Shown one piece after another: positions 1 to 7,543 of a stretch of 19,681 bases of DNA. The translations under genes were made by a program, and so were the position numbers. The notes below the pieces were generated by a model that was not told where the DNA came from, ran no database searches, and saw nothing but the letters and a program-made list of their open reading frames with translations. The stretch is from JBAPRR01 sp049281195 (GTDB lineage Bacteria > Actinomycetota > Acidimicrobiia > Acidimicrobiales > CAVXTF01): the NCBI GenBank assembly GCA_049281195.1, contig JBAPRR010000198.1:1-19681 (forward strand), read 5' to 3'. Position 1 is the stretch's first letter. Every line of letters starts with the position of its first letter.

Positions 1-498
1 CCCCTAGTCACAGCAGGGTTCGAGCCGCTCGACATTCTTCATGCGATAGCGATGTTGCTGGCGCAGATCAGTGAAGACCGATGCGAGGTTGAGAACCAGT
101 ACTCACGGGTCGTAAAAGATGAGGGGAATCCAAGGGCACTCGAGGTGCTCGCCAAGGTGTTCGAACTGAGGCCGCACTTCGAATGGCGAGGGCTCGGGTT
201 CATTTCGCAGAGCGCCCTGAAGCTCAGGGACGAGTTCCGTGAGCACGATGCCGAGGCGCTTTACGCGATACCCGGCGTCCGGGTCGCGGATCCCAAGGCT
301 TGCCAGTGCGGTGAAGTCCTCAAGGGGGTAATCAAGCCTTGGGAGTGCAAGGTGTTCGGAACGGCGTGTACGCCTGAAACCCCGATCGGCACCTGCATGG
401 TCTCTTCCGAGGGAGCTTGCGCCGCCTATTACAACTTCGGCCGGATGCACCGTGAGGCGGCCGTCGCTATCGGACGGAAGCCGGTTTCGACCGCATGA
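1..498 (+). CDS. hypD: HypD, hydrogenase Fe(CN)2CO assembly protein (3' part only)
   Basis: The reading frame is open from base 1, where it reads PLVTAGFEPLDILHAI, a HypD-type segment, so the start lies outside the window. About 165 C-terminal residues are present. The C-terminal half carries the cysteine-rich region that binds the [4Fe-4S] cluster in HypD: CQCGEVLKG, then PWECKVFG, then IGTCMVSSEGAC. HypD works with HypC as the cytoplasmic scaffold on which the Fe(CN)2CO part of the [NiFe]-hydrogenase active site is built. The stop codon overlaps the hypF start as ATGA, so the two are probably translationally coupled. No damage is visible in the part present. The family call is firm. Confidence 0.95.
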   Translation, partial: PLVTAGFEPLDILHAIAMLLAQISEDRCEVENQYSRVVKDEGNPRALEVLAKVFELRPHFEWRGLGFISQSALKLRDEFREHDAEALYAIPGVRVADPKACQCGEVLKGVIKPWECKVFGTACTPETPIGTCMVSSEGACAAYYNFGRMHREAAVAIGRKPVSTA

Positions 499-2831
499 AC
501 GCCATGACGATCGCGAATGGTGCTCGCCACAGAATTCGCGTCGAAGGAATTGTGCAGGGAGTCGGATTTCGGCCTTTTGTTCTCCGTCTTGCGACTTCGC
601 TCGACTTGTCCGGGCATGTTCTCAACGATTCTGGTGGTCTGTACGTCGAGGTCGAGGGGGGCTTGGAGACGCTCAGGAGATTCGAGGCACTTCTGGTTGC
701 AGACGCACCCCCGCTCGCTTCGATCCAAAGCATCGACGTCACTGAGATCGCGGCGCTCGGAGACGAGTCGTTCACGATTCAGGTCAGTCACACAGACGAG
801 CAAGCAAGGACGTTCGTGTCCCCGGATGTCGCGGTGTGTGATGACTGTCTCGGCGAGATGAAAGATCCAGCTGACCGTCGATATCGGTACCCCTTCATCA
901 ACTGCACCAACTGCGGTCCGAGGTTCTCTATCACGATCCGTTTGCCATACGACCGCCCGAACACGACCATGGCTGGATTCCCCATGTGCGAAGCCTGTCG
1001 CCTCGAGTACCACGACGTGAGTGATCGGCGTTTCCACGCACAACCGATCGCCTGCGCAGATTGCGGACCCCACATTTGGTTCCAACGAAAAGGCAGTGGC
1101 GGGAGGATTGAAGGCGACACGGCGATCGGGCTCGCTCATAAGGCGCTGGCTTCCGGAGAGATAGTTGCCGTAAAAGGCCTCGGCGGCTTCCACCTGGCAT
1201 GCGATGCAACGTCTGACTCAGCTGTCATTGAGCTGAGGCGTCGTAAGAGGCGCGGTGAAAAGCCCTTCGCAGTGATGGCGAGAGATCTGTCAGTCGTGGA
1301 TCTGCTCACACGTACCACCGAGGCTCAGAGGGAGCTTCTGAGGGGTTGGCAGCGGCCGATTGTGATCCTGGACAAGCTTCCGATCGGACCCCTCAGTCAC
1401 GCCATCGCTCCCGGCAACCCGCATCTCGGCGTACTACTTCCGTATACGCCTCTTCACCACCTCCTTCTTTCGCGGGTACCGGGATCTGATGCGCCGGTTC
1501 CGTTCCTTCTCGTCATGACCAGCGGCAATCTGAGTGACGAGCCGATCGCTTATGACGACGCCGACGCTTTGAGGAGATTGGGAGGCATCGCAGACTGCTG
1601 GCTCACTCACGACCGTCCGATCCACGTGCCGTGTGATGACTCGGTGATAGGGACCCGCGCAGACGAGTTCGTCCCGATCCGCAGGTCCCGGGGGTTCGCC
1701 CCGATTCCCATAAAGCTGCCGTTCGAAGCACCGCCTGTCCTCGCGGTTGGCGGCGAGACGAAGAACACGTTCTGCATGGCAGCGGGGGAAGACGCGTGGA
1801 TGAGTCAACACATAGGTGACATGGGAAGCGTGGAGACTTTGGATGCTTTCGCCAAGTCGAATAAGCAGTTTGAGGAGATCTACCGCGTCCGCGCAGAAGC
1901 ATTGGTCGCTGACTCACACCCCGGCTACCACACCAGGCGATGGGCGGAAGAGCAGAAAACCAACTGCCTGATCCTTGTCCAGCACCATCATGCCCACATC
2001 GCCTCTCTCATGGCGGAGAACGGCATCGCAAGCGATGGGCGTGTCATCGGGTTCGCGTTCGATGGGACCGGTTTTGGGTCAGACGGAGCGATCTGGGGAG
2101 GAGAAGCCCTCATAGCGCGGTACGACGGCTTCGAACGTGCGGCCCACCTGCGCTATGTGCCGCTCGCGGGCGGTGACGCCACGATCCGCAAGCCATATCG
2201 GGCTGCACTCAGCCACTTGAAGGCGGCGGGCGTTCACTGGGCGCCCGAACTCTTTCCGGTGCAGGCTGCATCAGGCTCCGAGATCAAATTGCTCAACAGG
2301 CAACTCGAGACGGGCTTTCGGTGTGTGCCCACCTCGAGCATGGGTCGTCTCTTCGATGCGGTGAGCTCCATATTGGGCGTGCGCCAGGTGGCCTCGTACG
2401 AGGCGCAGGCGGCCATCGAGATGGAGGCGATCGCGTCCGCGGGACTCCAATCGCCGCGCAAATATCAGTTCGTGATCAGTGGCGACGAAATCGATCAGTC
2501 CGATGTGATCAGAGGCATTGTCTCCGATCTCCGACTGGGAATTCCGATCGCCGTCATAGCGGCCGGATTTCACGTCGCGGTCGCCGACATGGTCTCTGAG
2601 GTCGCGGATACGACGCGGACGCAGCACGGGATCGGAACGGTCGGTCTGAGTGGCGGAGTTTTCCAGAACCTCGTCCTCGTCGGTCTGATCCGTCAAACTC
2701 TCGAGCGAAAAGGATTTGAGGTCCTCACCCATCGCGTCGTCCCATCGAACGACGGAGGCCTGGCTCTCGGACAGGTCGCGGTCGCGGCAGCGGCACGAGC
2801 AGCGGCCCGATCGGGTGTCGGTCGATCATGA
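495..2831 (+). CDS. hypF: HypF, carbamoyltransferase of hydrogenase maturation
   Basis: This 778-residue protein has the full HypF domain order and normal family length. An acylphosphatase domain with the signature VQGVGFRPF lies at about residues 20-28. Two zinc-finger units follow (C115/C118 with C137/C140, and C165/C168 with C187/C190). A YrdC-like domain spans about 205-400, with KGLGGFHLACDA near 223-234. A Kae1-like domain follows to the C-terminus, with HHHAH at 497-501 and FDGTGFGSDG near 523-532. HypF turns carbamoyl phosphate and ATP into carbamoyl-adenylate and carbamoylates the C-terminal Cys of HypE, the first step of cyanide ligand synthesis. ATG 495 overlaps the hypD stop; a second ATG at 504 is a less likely start. 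The stop overlaps the next gene as ATGA. Confidence 0.97.
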   Translation: MNAMTIANGARHRIRVEGIVQGVGFRPFVLRLATSLDLSGHVLNDSGGLYVEVEGGLETLRRFEALLVADAPPLASIQSIDVTEIAALGDESFTIQVSHTDEQARTFVSPDVAVCDDCLGEMKDPADRRYRYPFINCTNCGPRFSITIRLPYDRPNTTMAGFPMCEACRLEYHDVSDRRFHAQPIACADCGPHIWFQRKGSGGRIEGDTAIGLAHKALASGEIVAVKGLGGFHLACDATSDSAVIELRRRKRRGEKPFAVMARDLSVVDLLTRTTEAQRELLRGWQRPIVILDKLPIGPLSHAIAPGNPHLGVLLPYTPLHHLLLSRVPGSDAPVPFLLVMTSGNLSDEPIAYDDADALRRLGGIADCWLTHDRPIHVPCDDSVIGTRADEFVPIRRSRGFAPIPIKLPFEAPPVLAVGGETKNTFCMAAGEDAWMSQHIGDMGSVETLDAFAKSNKQFEEIYRVRAEALVADSHPGYHTRRWAEEQKTNCLILVQHHHAHIASLMAENGIASDGRVIGFAFDGTGFGSDGAIWGGEALIARYDGFERAAHLRYVPLAGGDATIRKPYRAALSHLKAAGVHWAPELFPVQAASGSEIKLLNRQLETGFRCVPTSSMGRLFDAVSSILGVRQVASYEAQAAIEMEAIASAGLQSPRKYQFVISGDEIDQSDVIRGIVSDLRLGIPIAVIAAGFHVAVADMVSEVADTTRTQHGIGTVGLSGGVFQNLVLVGLIRQTLERKGFEVLTHRVVPSNDGGLALGQVAVAAAARAAARSGVGRS

Positions 2832-3592
2832 CGCAGGCAGCAGATCAAGTCGCGGGCGCAATCGCTCCCGAGGATCGGGTGAGCGCCTCTCTGGCGTTGG
2901 CCGCGCTGACTCTCGCGAAGCGATTCGCGGCCGGGGCCACCATGTGGTGCGTCGCCCCTGAGTGGCGCTCCCATGGAAGGCACGTCGCGGTCGAGTTCGT
3001 CCACCCGGTGATCGTGGGCAAACGGTCACTGCCCACGATGAACGTGGAACCTCCAGCTGCGGTGGCGAAGCTGAGGCTCCTGGCCAGGCCGGGAGACGTT
3101 CTCCTTGTGGTGAGCACAGCTGAGGATGCGCTGGCGACCGACCTCCTCCGGCGATCGGAGGCGTGGGGCTTGACGAGGGTATGGCTCGGTGCTGGACGGG
3201 CGCCGGGACCGTCTGCAGCTGAACACATCTTGTGGTCGGATACCGCCGACCCTCGTGAAGCAGCAATGTCAGGCGAAATCGTCTTGCTGTACCACCTGAT
3301 GTGGGAGTTGACTCACGTCGTTTTCGAACATCCAGGGCTCCTCGACGAAGAGAAGATGTGCACAGATGACGTGTGCATCACGTGTTCGGACGAGGGTCGC
3401 ATAGCCGAGGTGCGTGCTGTCCTCGACGAGTGCACGGCGACTGGATCGATTGCCGGCGTGAACGAGGAGATCGAGATCTCTCTCGTCCAACCGGTGAACT
3501 TGGGCGACCTTCTGCTCGTGCATGCCGGCGTGGCATTGGCCAGGATCGATCCACTCGACCCATCTGATTCCACCGGACACGTGACGTTGTGA
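2828..3592 (+). CDS. SIS-like domain fused to a HypC/HupF hydrogenase chaperone domain
   Basis: This 254-residue protein has two parts. Residues 178-254 are a HypC/HupF-type chaperone domain of the CITC variety, with CTDDVCITCSDEG at 178-190 and GDLLLVHAGVALARI at 226-240. Residues about 10-172 resemble the SIS protein encoded next: GATMWCVAPEW lines up with GGKLLTFGNGG, and GDVLLVVST with KDVAMGFST. The GNGGS phosphosugar loop is missing here. Ordinary HypC is about 80-95 residues and carries its iron-binding Cys at position 2; here the equivalent Met-Cys is internal (M177-C178). The protein probably serves with HypD in Fe(CN)2CO assembly. What the SIS-like half does is unknown; it could pair with the adjacent SIS protein. 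The gene overlaps both neighbours by 4 bases. Confidence 0.85.
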   Translation: MTQAADQVAGAIAPEDRVSASLALAALTLAKRFAAGATMWCVAPEWRSHGRHVAVEFVHPVIVGKRSLPTMNVEPPAAVAKLRLLARPGDVLLVVSTAEDALATDLLRRSEAWGLTRVWLGAGRAPGPSAAEHILWSDTADPREAAMSGEIVLLYHLMWELTHVVFEHPGLLDEEKMCTDDVCITCSDEGRIAEVRAVLDECTATGSIAGVNEEIEISLVQPVNLGDLLLVHAGVALARIDPLDPSDSTGHVTL

Positions 3593-4248
3593 CCAACGAA
3601 CCGACTGGATTCCTGTACCCGTTCATCGATGCGGAGGAACGCGACCCTTCAGCTCTCCTCGCGGACCTTTCCACTTCGGCATCGGTGAAGATCCGAGAGA
3701 GCCGTGCACTTCGAGGAAAGACCCTCGTTCGGTACGCCGAGGAGATCCAGATCGTCTCCGGGGAGCTTGCCGAACGATTTAGAAGCGGGGGAAAGCTGCT
3801 GACCTTTGGAAACGGTGGAAGCGCTACCGATGCCGACGGGACCGTCGAGATCTTCCGGAGTCCCCACGCCGGGATTCCCCTTCCTGCGCTCTCTCTCGTC
3901 GAGGACAGCGCAGTGATGACGGCTCTGGCGAATGACGTCGGCTACGACGTCGTCTTCTCGCGCCAACTGGAGTCACTTGGCAAGTCGAAAGACGTCGCCA
4001 TGGGATTCTCCACGAGCGGTGGTTCTGTCAACGTGATCAAGGCCTTCGAAGAGGCGCAACGAATCGGCATGCTCACCGTCGGCCTCGCGGGCTATGAGGG
4101 CGGTCTGATGGCCAGGAGCCTGAGTGTTGCTTATTGCTTGGTCGTGGCGTCGGAAAGCGTCCACCGCATCCAGGAAACGCAGGACGCGCTCATCTTCGAT
4201 ATCTGGAGAACTGTTCAGGGACTGCTCGCAGAAGGGAGGAACTGGTGA
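3589..4248 (+). CDS. SIS-domain protein, GmhA-like, in the hyp operon
   Basis: This 219-residue single SIS-domain protein is closest in pattern to sedoheptulose-7-phosphate isomerase (GmhA). The phosphosugar-binding loop GNGGSATDA lies at 74-82, the second serine motif FSTSGGSVNVI at 140-150, and the C-terminal helix RIQE at 193-196. Aligned by eye with E. coli GmhA as I remember it, the catalytic Glu65 falls on I88 and His180 on F203, while Gln172 matches Q195. It may therefore bind a phosphosugar without being a normal heptose isomerase. It starts with GTG overlapping the previous stop (GTGA), and its own stop overlaps the hypE start. Its place between hypC and hypE implies a role in hydrogenase maturation or its control rather than in LPS heptose synthesis. 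No other heptose gene is visible here. Confidence 0.85.
   Translation: MTNEPTGFLYPFIDAEERDPSALLADLSTSASVKIRESRALRGKTLVRYAEEIQIVSGELAERFRSGGKLLTFGNGGSATDADGTVEIFRSPHAGIPLPALSLVEDSAVMTALANDVGYDVVFSRQLESLGKSKDVAMGFSTSGGSVNVIKAFEEAQRIGMLTVGLAGYEGGLMARSLSVAYCLVVASESVHRIQETQDALIFDIWRTVQGLLAEGRNW
4233..4240 (+). promoter_or_regulatory. Ribosome binding site deciding the hypE start
   Basis: AGGGAGGA lies inside the end of the SIS gene, a few bases before GTG 4245. It selects that GTG over the upstream in-frame ATG at 4134, which would add 37 residues of low-quality sequence read from inside the SIS gene. Confidence 0.7.
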
Positions 4249-5348
4249 CGGAGGTGACGAACGAACGCAAGACGACTGCCAGGGAAGAGGCGGTTTTCGA
4301 CAGGATCGAGGCGTTCAGGCGTCGCCGCCCGAGATTGATCGACGAAGTCGTCACCCTTGCTCACGGAGCAGGAGGAAAGGCATCGGCGGCGCTGCTCGAC
4401 GCCGTCTTCCTGCCCGCATTCTCCGGCGAAACGCGGTCCGAGCAGACCGACGCCGCGGTCTTGCCGCTACCTTCGGGAGAGCGAGTTGCTTTCACCACGG
4501 ACTCATTCGTTGTGAAGCCTCTCAGATTTCCCGGCGGCTCCGTGGGTCATCTAGCTGTACACGGGACGATCAACGATCTGGCGATGGTGGGGGCGACACC
4601 GTTGGGCCTTTCGGCTGCGTTCGTCTTGGAGGAAGGTCTTCGGATCGAAAGCCTTCGTGATGTGGTCGCCGACATGTCAGAAGCCGCCGCCGCTGCCGGG
4701 GTGCCGATCGTGACCGGCGACACCAAGGTTGTGGACCGGGGAGCAGCTGACGGCATGTACATATCGACCTCGGGTGTGGGTGTTGTACCCGTTGGTCGCC
4801 AGCTCGCCGCCACCAACGTCCGCGAAGGTGATGTGGTCATATGTTCTGGAACCATCGCCAATCACGGCGCCGCGGTCATGCTCGCGCGCGGCGATCTTCA
4901 GCTGGATGCGGACATCGTCTCCGATACGGCACCGCTTCACACTCTGACCGATGCTCTATTCGGGGCCGCTTCCTCGGTCAGATGGATGCGTGACGCGACC
5001 CGGGGTGGATTGGGAACGGTCTGCAACGAGCTGGCGCGCGACTCTCAGCTCACGGTCGTCCTCGATGAAGGACTGCTTCCTGTGCGACCGAACGTTTCCG
5101 CCGCGTGCGAGCTTCTCGGTATTGATCCACTTTACGTGGCGAATGAAGGCGTGTTCGTGGCCGTTGTCGCGCCAGAGGATGCCGACGCGGCAGTTGACGC
5201 ACTTCGGTCCCATCCACTCGGAATCGACGCAGTAACGATCGGTGACATTCGAAGCGAGCCGCCCGGCATCGTTGTCCTTGTCACGGAATTTGGGGGAACC
5301 CGAATTGTGGACATGCTGGTGGGAGACCCACTTCCCCGCATCTGTTGA
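4245..5348 (+). CDS. hypE: HypE, carbamoyl dehydratase of hydrogenase maturation
   Basis: This 367-residue PurM/AIR-synthase-like protein has the N-terminal motif HGAGGK at residues 40-45, a TTDSFVVKPLRFPGG region, and the diagnostic C-terminus PRIC ending in cysteine. That terminal Cys receives the carbamoyl group from HypF and is dehydrated with ATP to a thiocyanate, which is then passed to the iron held by HypC-HypD. The start is placed at GTG 4245 because it overlaps the upstream stop as GTGA and follows a strong Shine-Dalgarno sequence. The protein then has about 35 residues before the HGAGGK core, which is somewhat long. It is the last hyp gene here, and its stop is only 10 bases from the stop of a convergent gene. 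Confidence 0.97.
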   Translation: MTEVTNERKTTAREEAVFDRIEAFRRRRPRLIDEVVTLAHGAGGKASAALLDAVFLPAFSGETRSEQTDAAVLPLPSGERVAFTTDSFVVKPLRFPGGSVGHLAVHGTINDLAMVGATPLGLSAAFVLEEGLRIESLRDVVADMSEAAAAAGVPIVTGDTKVVDRGAADGMYISTSGVGVVPVGRQLAATNVREGDVVICSGTIANHGAAVMLARGDLQLDADIVSDTAPLHTLTDALFGAASSVRWMRDATRGGLGTVCNELARDSQLTVVLDEGLLPVRPNVSAACELLGIDPLYVANEGVFVAVVAPEDADAAVDALRSHPLGIDAVTIGDIRSEPPGIVVLVTEFGGTRIVDMLVGDPLPRIC

Positions 5349-5358
5349 GCAGCCGGCC

Positions 5359-5793
5359 CTACTTTTTGCGGTTCTCCAGACGCCAGACGAATTTGAGTCC
5401 CGACCAGTCGTTATCCAGAGCTGCGACCTTCACGTCGACGATGCCCATCGGAAGGAAGGTCTCGCGAACGAGCTGATCAGATATATCGCTCGGGTGGCCT
5501 GCTGCCTTCCTCGGCCACGCTACCCACAGAGCGCTATCTGAGCGCAGGTTTTTGGCGATGGCCGATCTCGCGCTCGTCATTCGGTCTGCGGACCCGAAGA
5601 AGGCGATGACAACGTCCGCGGACGCCACAGATGCATCCGTAGGCTTCGGCCTGTTGTCGACCGCTACGTCGTCAGGAAGATCCGGAATCGACCATCCGCC
5701 CGGGGCGCCGACGAAAAGGACGGAATGTGACGGCTTGATCCCCAACTTCTTCGCCAGTGGGGTTCCCGAATAGCCGGCCGGCTGAGTCGGCAT
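5359..5793 (-). CDS. DUF3052-like protein
   Basis: This 144-residue protein begins MPTQPAGYSGTPLAKKLGI and contains VLFVGAPGGW, DVVIAFFGS, ALWVAWPRKAAG and DVKVAALDNDWSGLKFVWR. The pattern matches a small actinobacterial family that I recall as DUF3052-like, whose function is unknown. The alternation of hydrophobic strands and helices suggests a Rossmann-like or methyltransferase-like fold, but I see no clear SAM-binding glycine motif, so no enzyme activity is claimed. The ATG has a GAGG Shine-Dalgarno sequence about ten bases upstream. The gene follows the cyclic-nucleotide/FAD oxidoreductase gene by 10 bases on the same strand and is probably co-transcribed with it. It ends convergently with hypE with almost no gap. 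Confidence 0.75.
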   Translation of the reverse strand: MPTQPAGYSGTPLAKKLGIKPSHSVLFVGAPGGWSIPDLPDDVAVDNRPKPTDASVASADVVIAFFGSADRMTSARSAIAKNLRSDSALWVAWPRKAAGHPSDISDQLVRETFLPMGIVDVKVAALDNDWSGLKFVWRLENRKK

Positions 5794-5803
5794 AGAGAAA
5801 ACC

Positions 5804-7453
5804 TCAGTGGGTAAAGCTGAGGAACTCGTGAATGGACCGCACGGCGCCCGATCCTTCGCCTACGGCAGTAGCAACACGCTTGGTGGATCCGGATCGAACG
5901 TCACCGACTGCGAACAACCCGGGGCGACTCGTCTCGTAGGGGAGGGGCTCTCTGTCGAGCGCGTGCCAAGTGGCGCCGAGCTGCTGCGGCTCGATGGCGC
6001 GGTCGGTGAGTATGAAGCCCTTCCCATCCAGGGCCGCGCAATCCGACAACCATCCCGAACCGGGATCAGCTCCGATGAAAGAGAAGAGAGCGGCGCACTG
6101 CAATTCCTGGTCACCTGCATCTGTCTTCAGCTGCAGAGTGTGGAGGAACTCGTCGCCGTGTAGAGCCGTGATGATCGCGTTGGTGGAGACCGAAATCCGT
6201 GGATGCTCTTCGATGCGGTCCACCAGATACCGCGACATGCTCTTACCTAGGTCGGAGCCCCGGATCACGACGGTCACGGAGCTGCAGGTCTCAGCGAGGA
6301 ACATGGCGGCCTGCCCTGCAGAGTTGCCTCCGCCGGCGACTACGACCGGGGTCATCGAACAGAGTCGTGCTTCCATCTCCGTGGCTGCGTAGTAAACCCC
6401 TCTGCCTTCGAATTCATCGAGGCGCTCAGCATCGAGCCTCCTGTAACGGGCGCCCGTAGCGGCGATGACGGCTCGGCCCGCAACCTCGGACCCGTCGCTC
6501 AACGTCAGGACGAGGTGCCCCGCCTTTTCGCCTAGGGCGCTCACTGAGCAGGGGCTCGTCATGCTCGCACCGAACTTCTCGGCTTGGATCAGACCGCGTT
6601 GCATCAGGTCGGTTCCGGAGATCCCGGTGGGGAACCCCATGTAGTTCTCGATGCGTGAACTCGTGCCGGCCTGACCGCCGACCGCCACCGCTTCAAGGGC
6701 CAGGGTTCGCAGCCCTTCCGAGGCTCCGTAGACCGAAGCCGCCAAGCCGGCGGGCCCCGCGCCGACAACAACGAGATCGAAGCATCTGCTCGGAAGGTTG
6801 TCCACCGTTATCCCGAGGTAGTCGGCGACCATTCCGGGGGACGCGCTTTTGAGGACCTGGTCAGCCGTGATGATGACGGGGAGATCAGCCGGCAGTATCC
6901 CGAAGTGGTCGATCAGACTGGCCACTTCGGGATCGCTGTCGGGATCCAGCCACTGGTGGGGGATCCGCGTCCGAGTGAGGAACTCCCTGATGCTCAGGGT
7001 GTCGCGCGAATACGGGGATCCGATGAGGCGTATCGCGGGTGCTGCTCCCGTCAGAAGTACGGTCCTGCGGGCCACGAATGCCTTCAGGATCGTGTCGCTC
7101 AACCTCGGGTTGTTGGCGATGATGTGGAGCAGCTGGTCTCTCGGTACCACCAGCACCTCGCCCGCCTCCACGACGCGCGCCGAGACGAGAACTCGAGAGC
7201 CCGTCAGTAGGTTGAGTTCGCCCAGAAAGCGGCCCGGCCCGTGCGTGACGATAACGGTGTCCTCGTCATCTTCGTCGTCGGATTGGAGGACGATCTCCGC
7301 AGTAGCCGAAAGCATCACGAAGAAGTCGTATGTCGTGTCACCCTGACGGTAGAGGTAGTCACCTATCTCGACCGATCGGGCGGTGCCGACGAGCTTGAGT
7401 TGCTCTATGTCGGAGGGTTCGAGGTCCTGGAAGGCGACCTGGTCTTCGCTCAT
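5804..7453 (-). CDS. Cyclic-nucleotide-binding domain fused to a thioredoxin-reductase-like FAD oxidoreductase
   Basis: This 549-residue protein has three parts. A cNMP-binding (CRP-type) domain covers about residues 5-130, with the cassette-like GELNLLTGSR at 78-87. A glutaredoxin-like segment covers about 138-215, with SPYS at 146-149 where glutaredoxins have CPYC. A thioredoxin-reductase-type core covers about 224-549: FAD motif GAGPAG at 231-236, GGQAG near 259-263, ATG at 332-334, NAD(P) motif GGGNSAG at 374-380, and FAVGDVRSG near 514-522. The usual CATC redox disulfide is replaced by AATE at 356-359. It is therefore probably an FAD-NAD(P)H oxidoreductase, possibly controlled by a nucleotide ligand, that does not reduce thioredoxin through a disulfide. 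The ATG at 7453 has no clear Shine-Dalgarno sequence. It is divergent from the LysE gene and is followed by the DUF3052-like gene. Confidence 0.9.
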   Translation of the reverse strand: MSEDQVAFQDLEPSDIEQLKLVGTARSVEIGDYLYRQGDTTYDFFVMLSATAEIVLQSDDEDDEDTVIVTHGPGRFLGELNLLTGSRVLVSARVVEAGEVLVVPRDQLLHIIANNPRLSDTILKAFVARRTVLLTGAAPAIRLIGSPYSRDTLSIREFLTRTRIPHQWLDPDSDPEVASLIDHFGILPADLPVIITADQVLKSASPGMVADYLGITVDNLPSRCFDLVVVGAGPAGLAASVYGASEGLRTLALEAVAVGGQAGTSSRIENYMGFPTGISGTDLMQRGLIQAEKFGASMTSPCSVSALGEKAGHLVLTLSDGSEVAGRAVIAATGARYRRLDAERLDEFEGRGVYYAATEMEARLCSMTPVVVAGGGNSAGQAAMFLAETCSSVTVVIRGSDLGKSMSRYLVDRIEEHPRISVSTNAIITALHGDEFLHTLQLKTDAGDQELQCAALFSFIGADPGSGWLSDCAALDGKGFILTDRAIEPQQLGATWHALDREPLPYETSRPGLFAVGDVRSGSTKRVATAVGEGSGAVRSIHEFLSFTH

Positions 7454-7543
7454 GAATGCAAGCTAATGGTCGGGGGCGACAAATGCCGCGGCGCTGGGCG
7501 TGGGGCGGGAAACAGCCCGGCGGAGGTCGTTAGCCTCGGTGCA

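Noticed and set aside
429..1193. Open frame of 254 codons on the minus strand
   Set aside because: It is antisense to the hypD end and the hypF start, with no family features.
4134..4244. N-terminal extension of HypE from ATG 4134
   Set aside because: It would overlap 115 bases of the SIS gene. GTG 4245 has a strong ribosome site and the same 4-base overlap used at the other junctions.
7241..7543. N-terminal extension of the LysE protein
   Set aside because: It is antisense to the oxidoreductase gene and not membrane-like. The family starts at ATG 7544.
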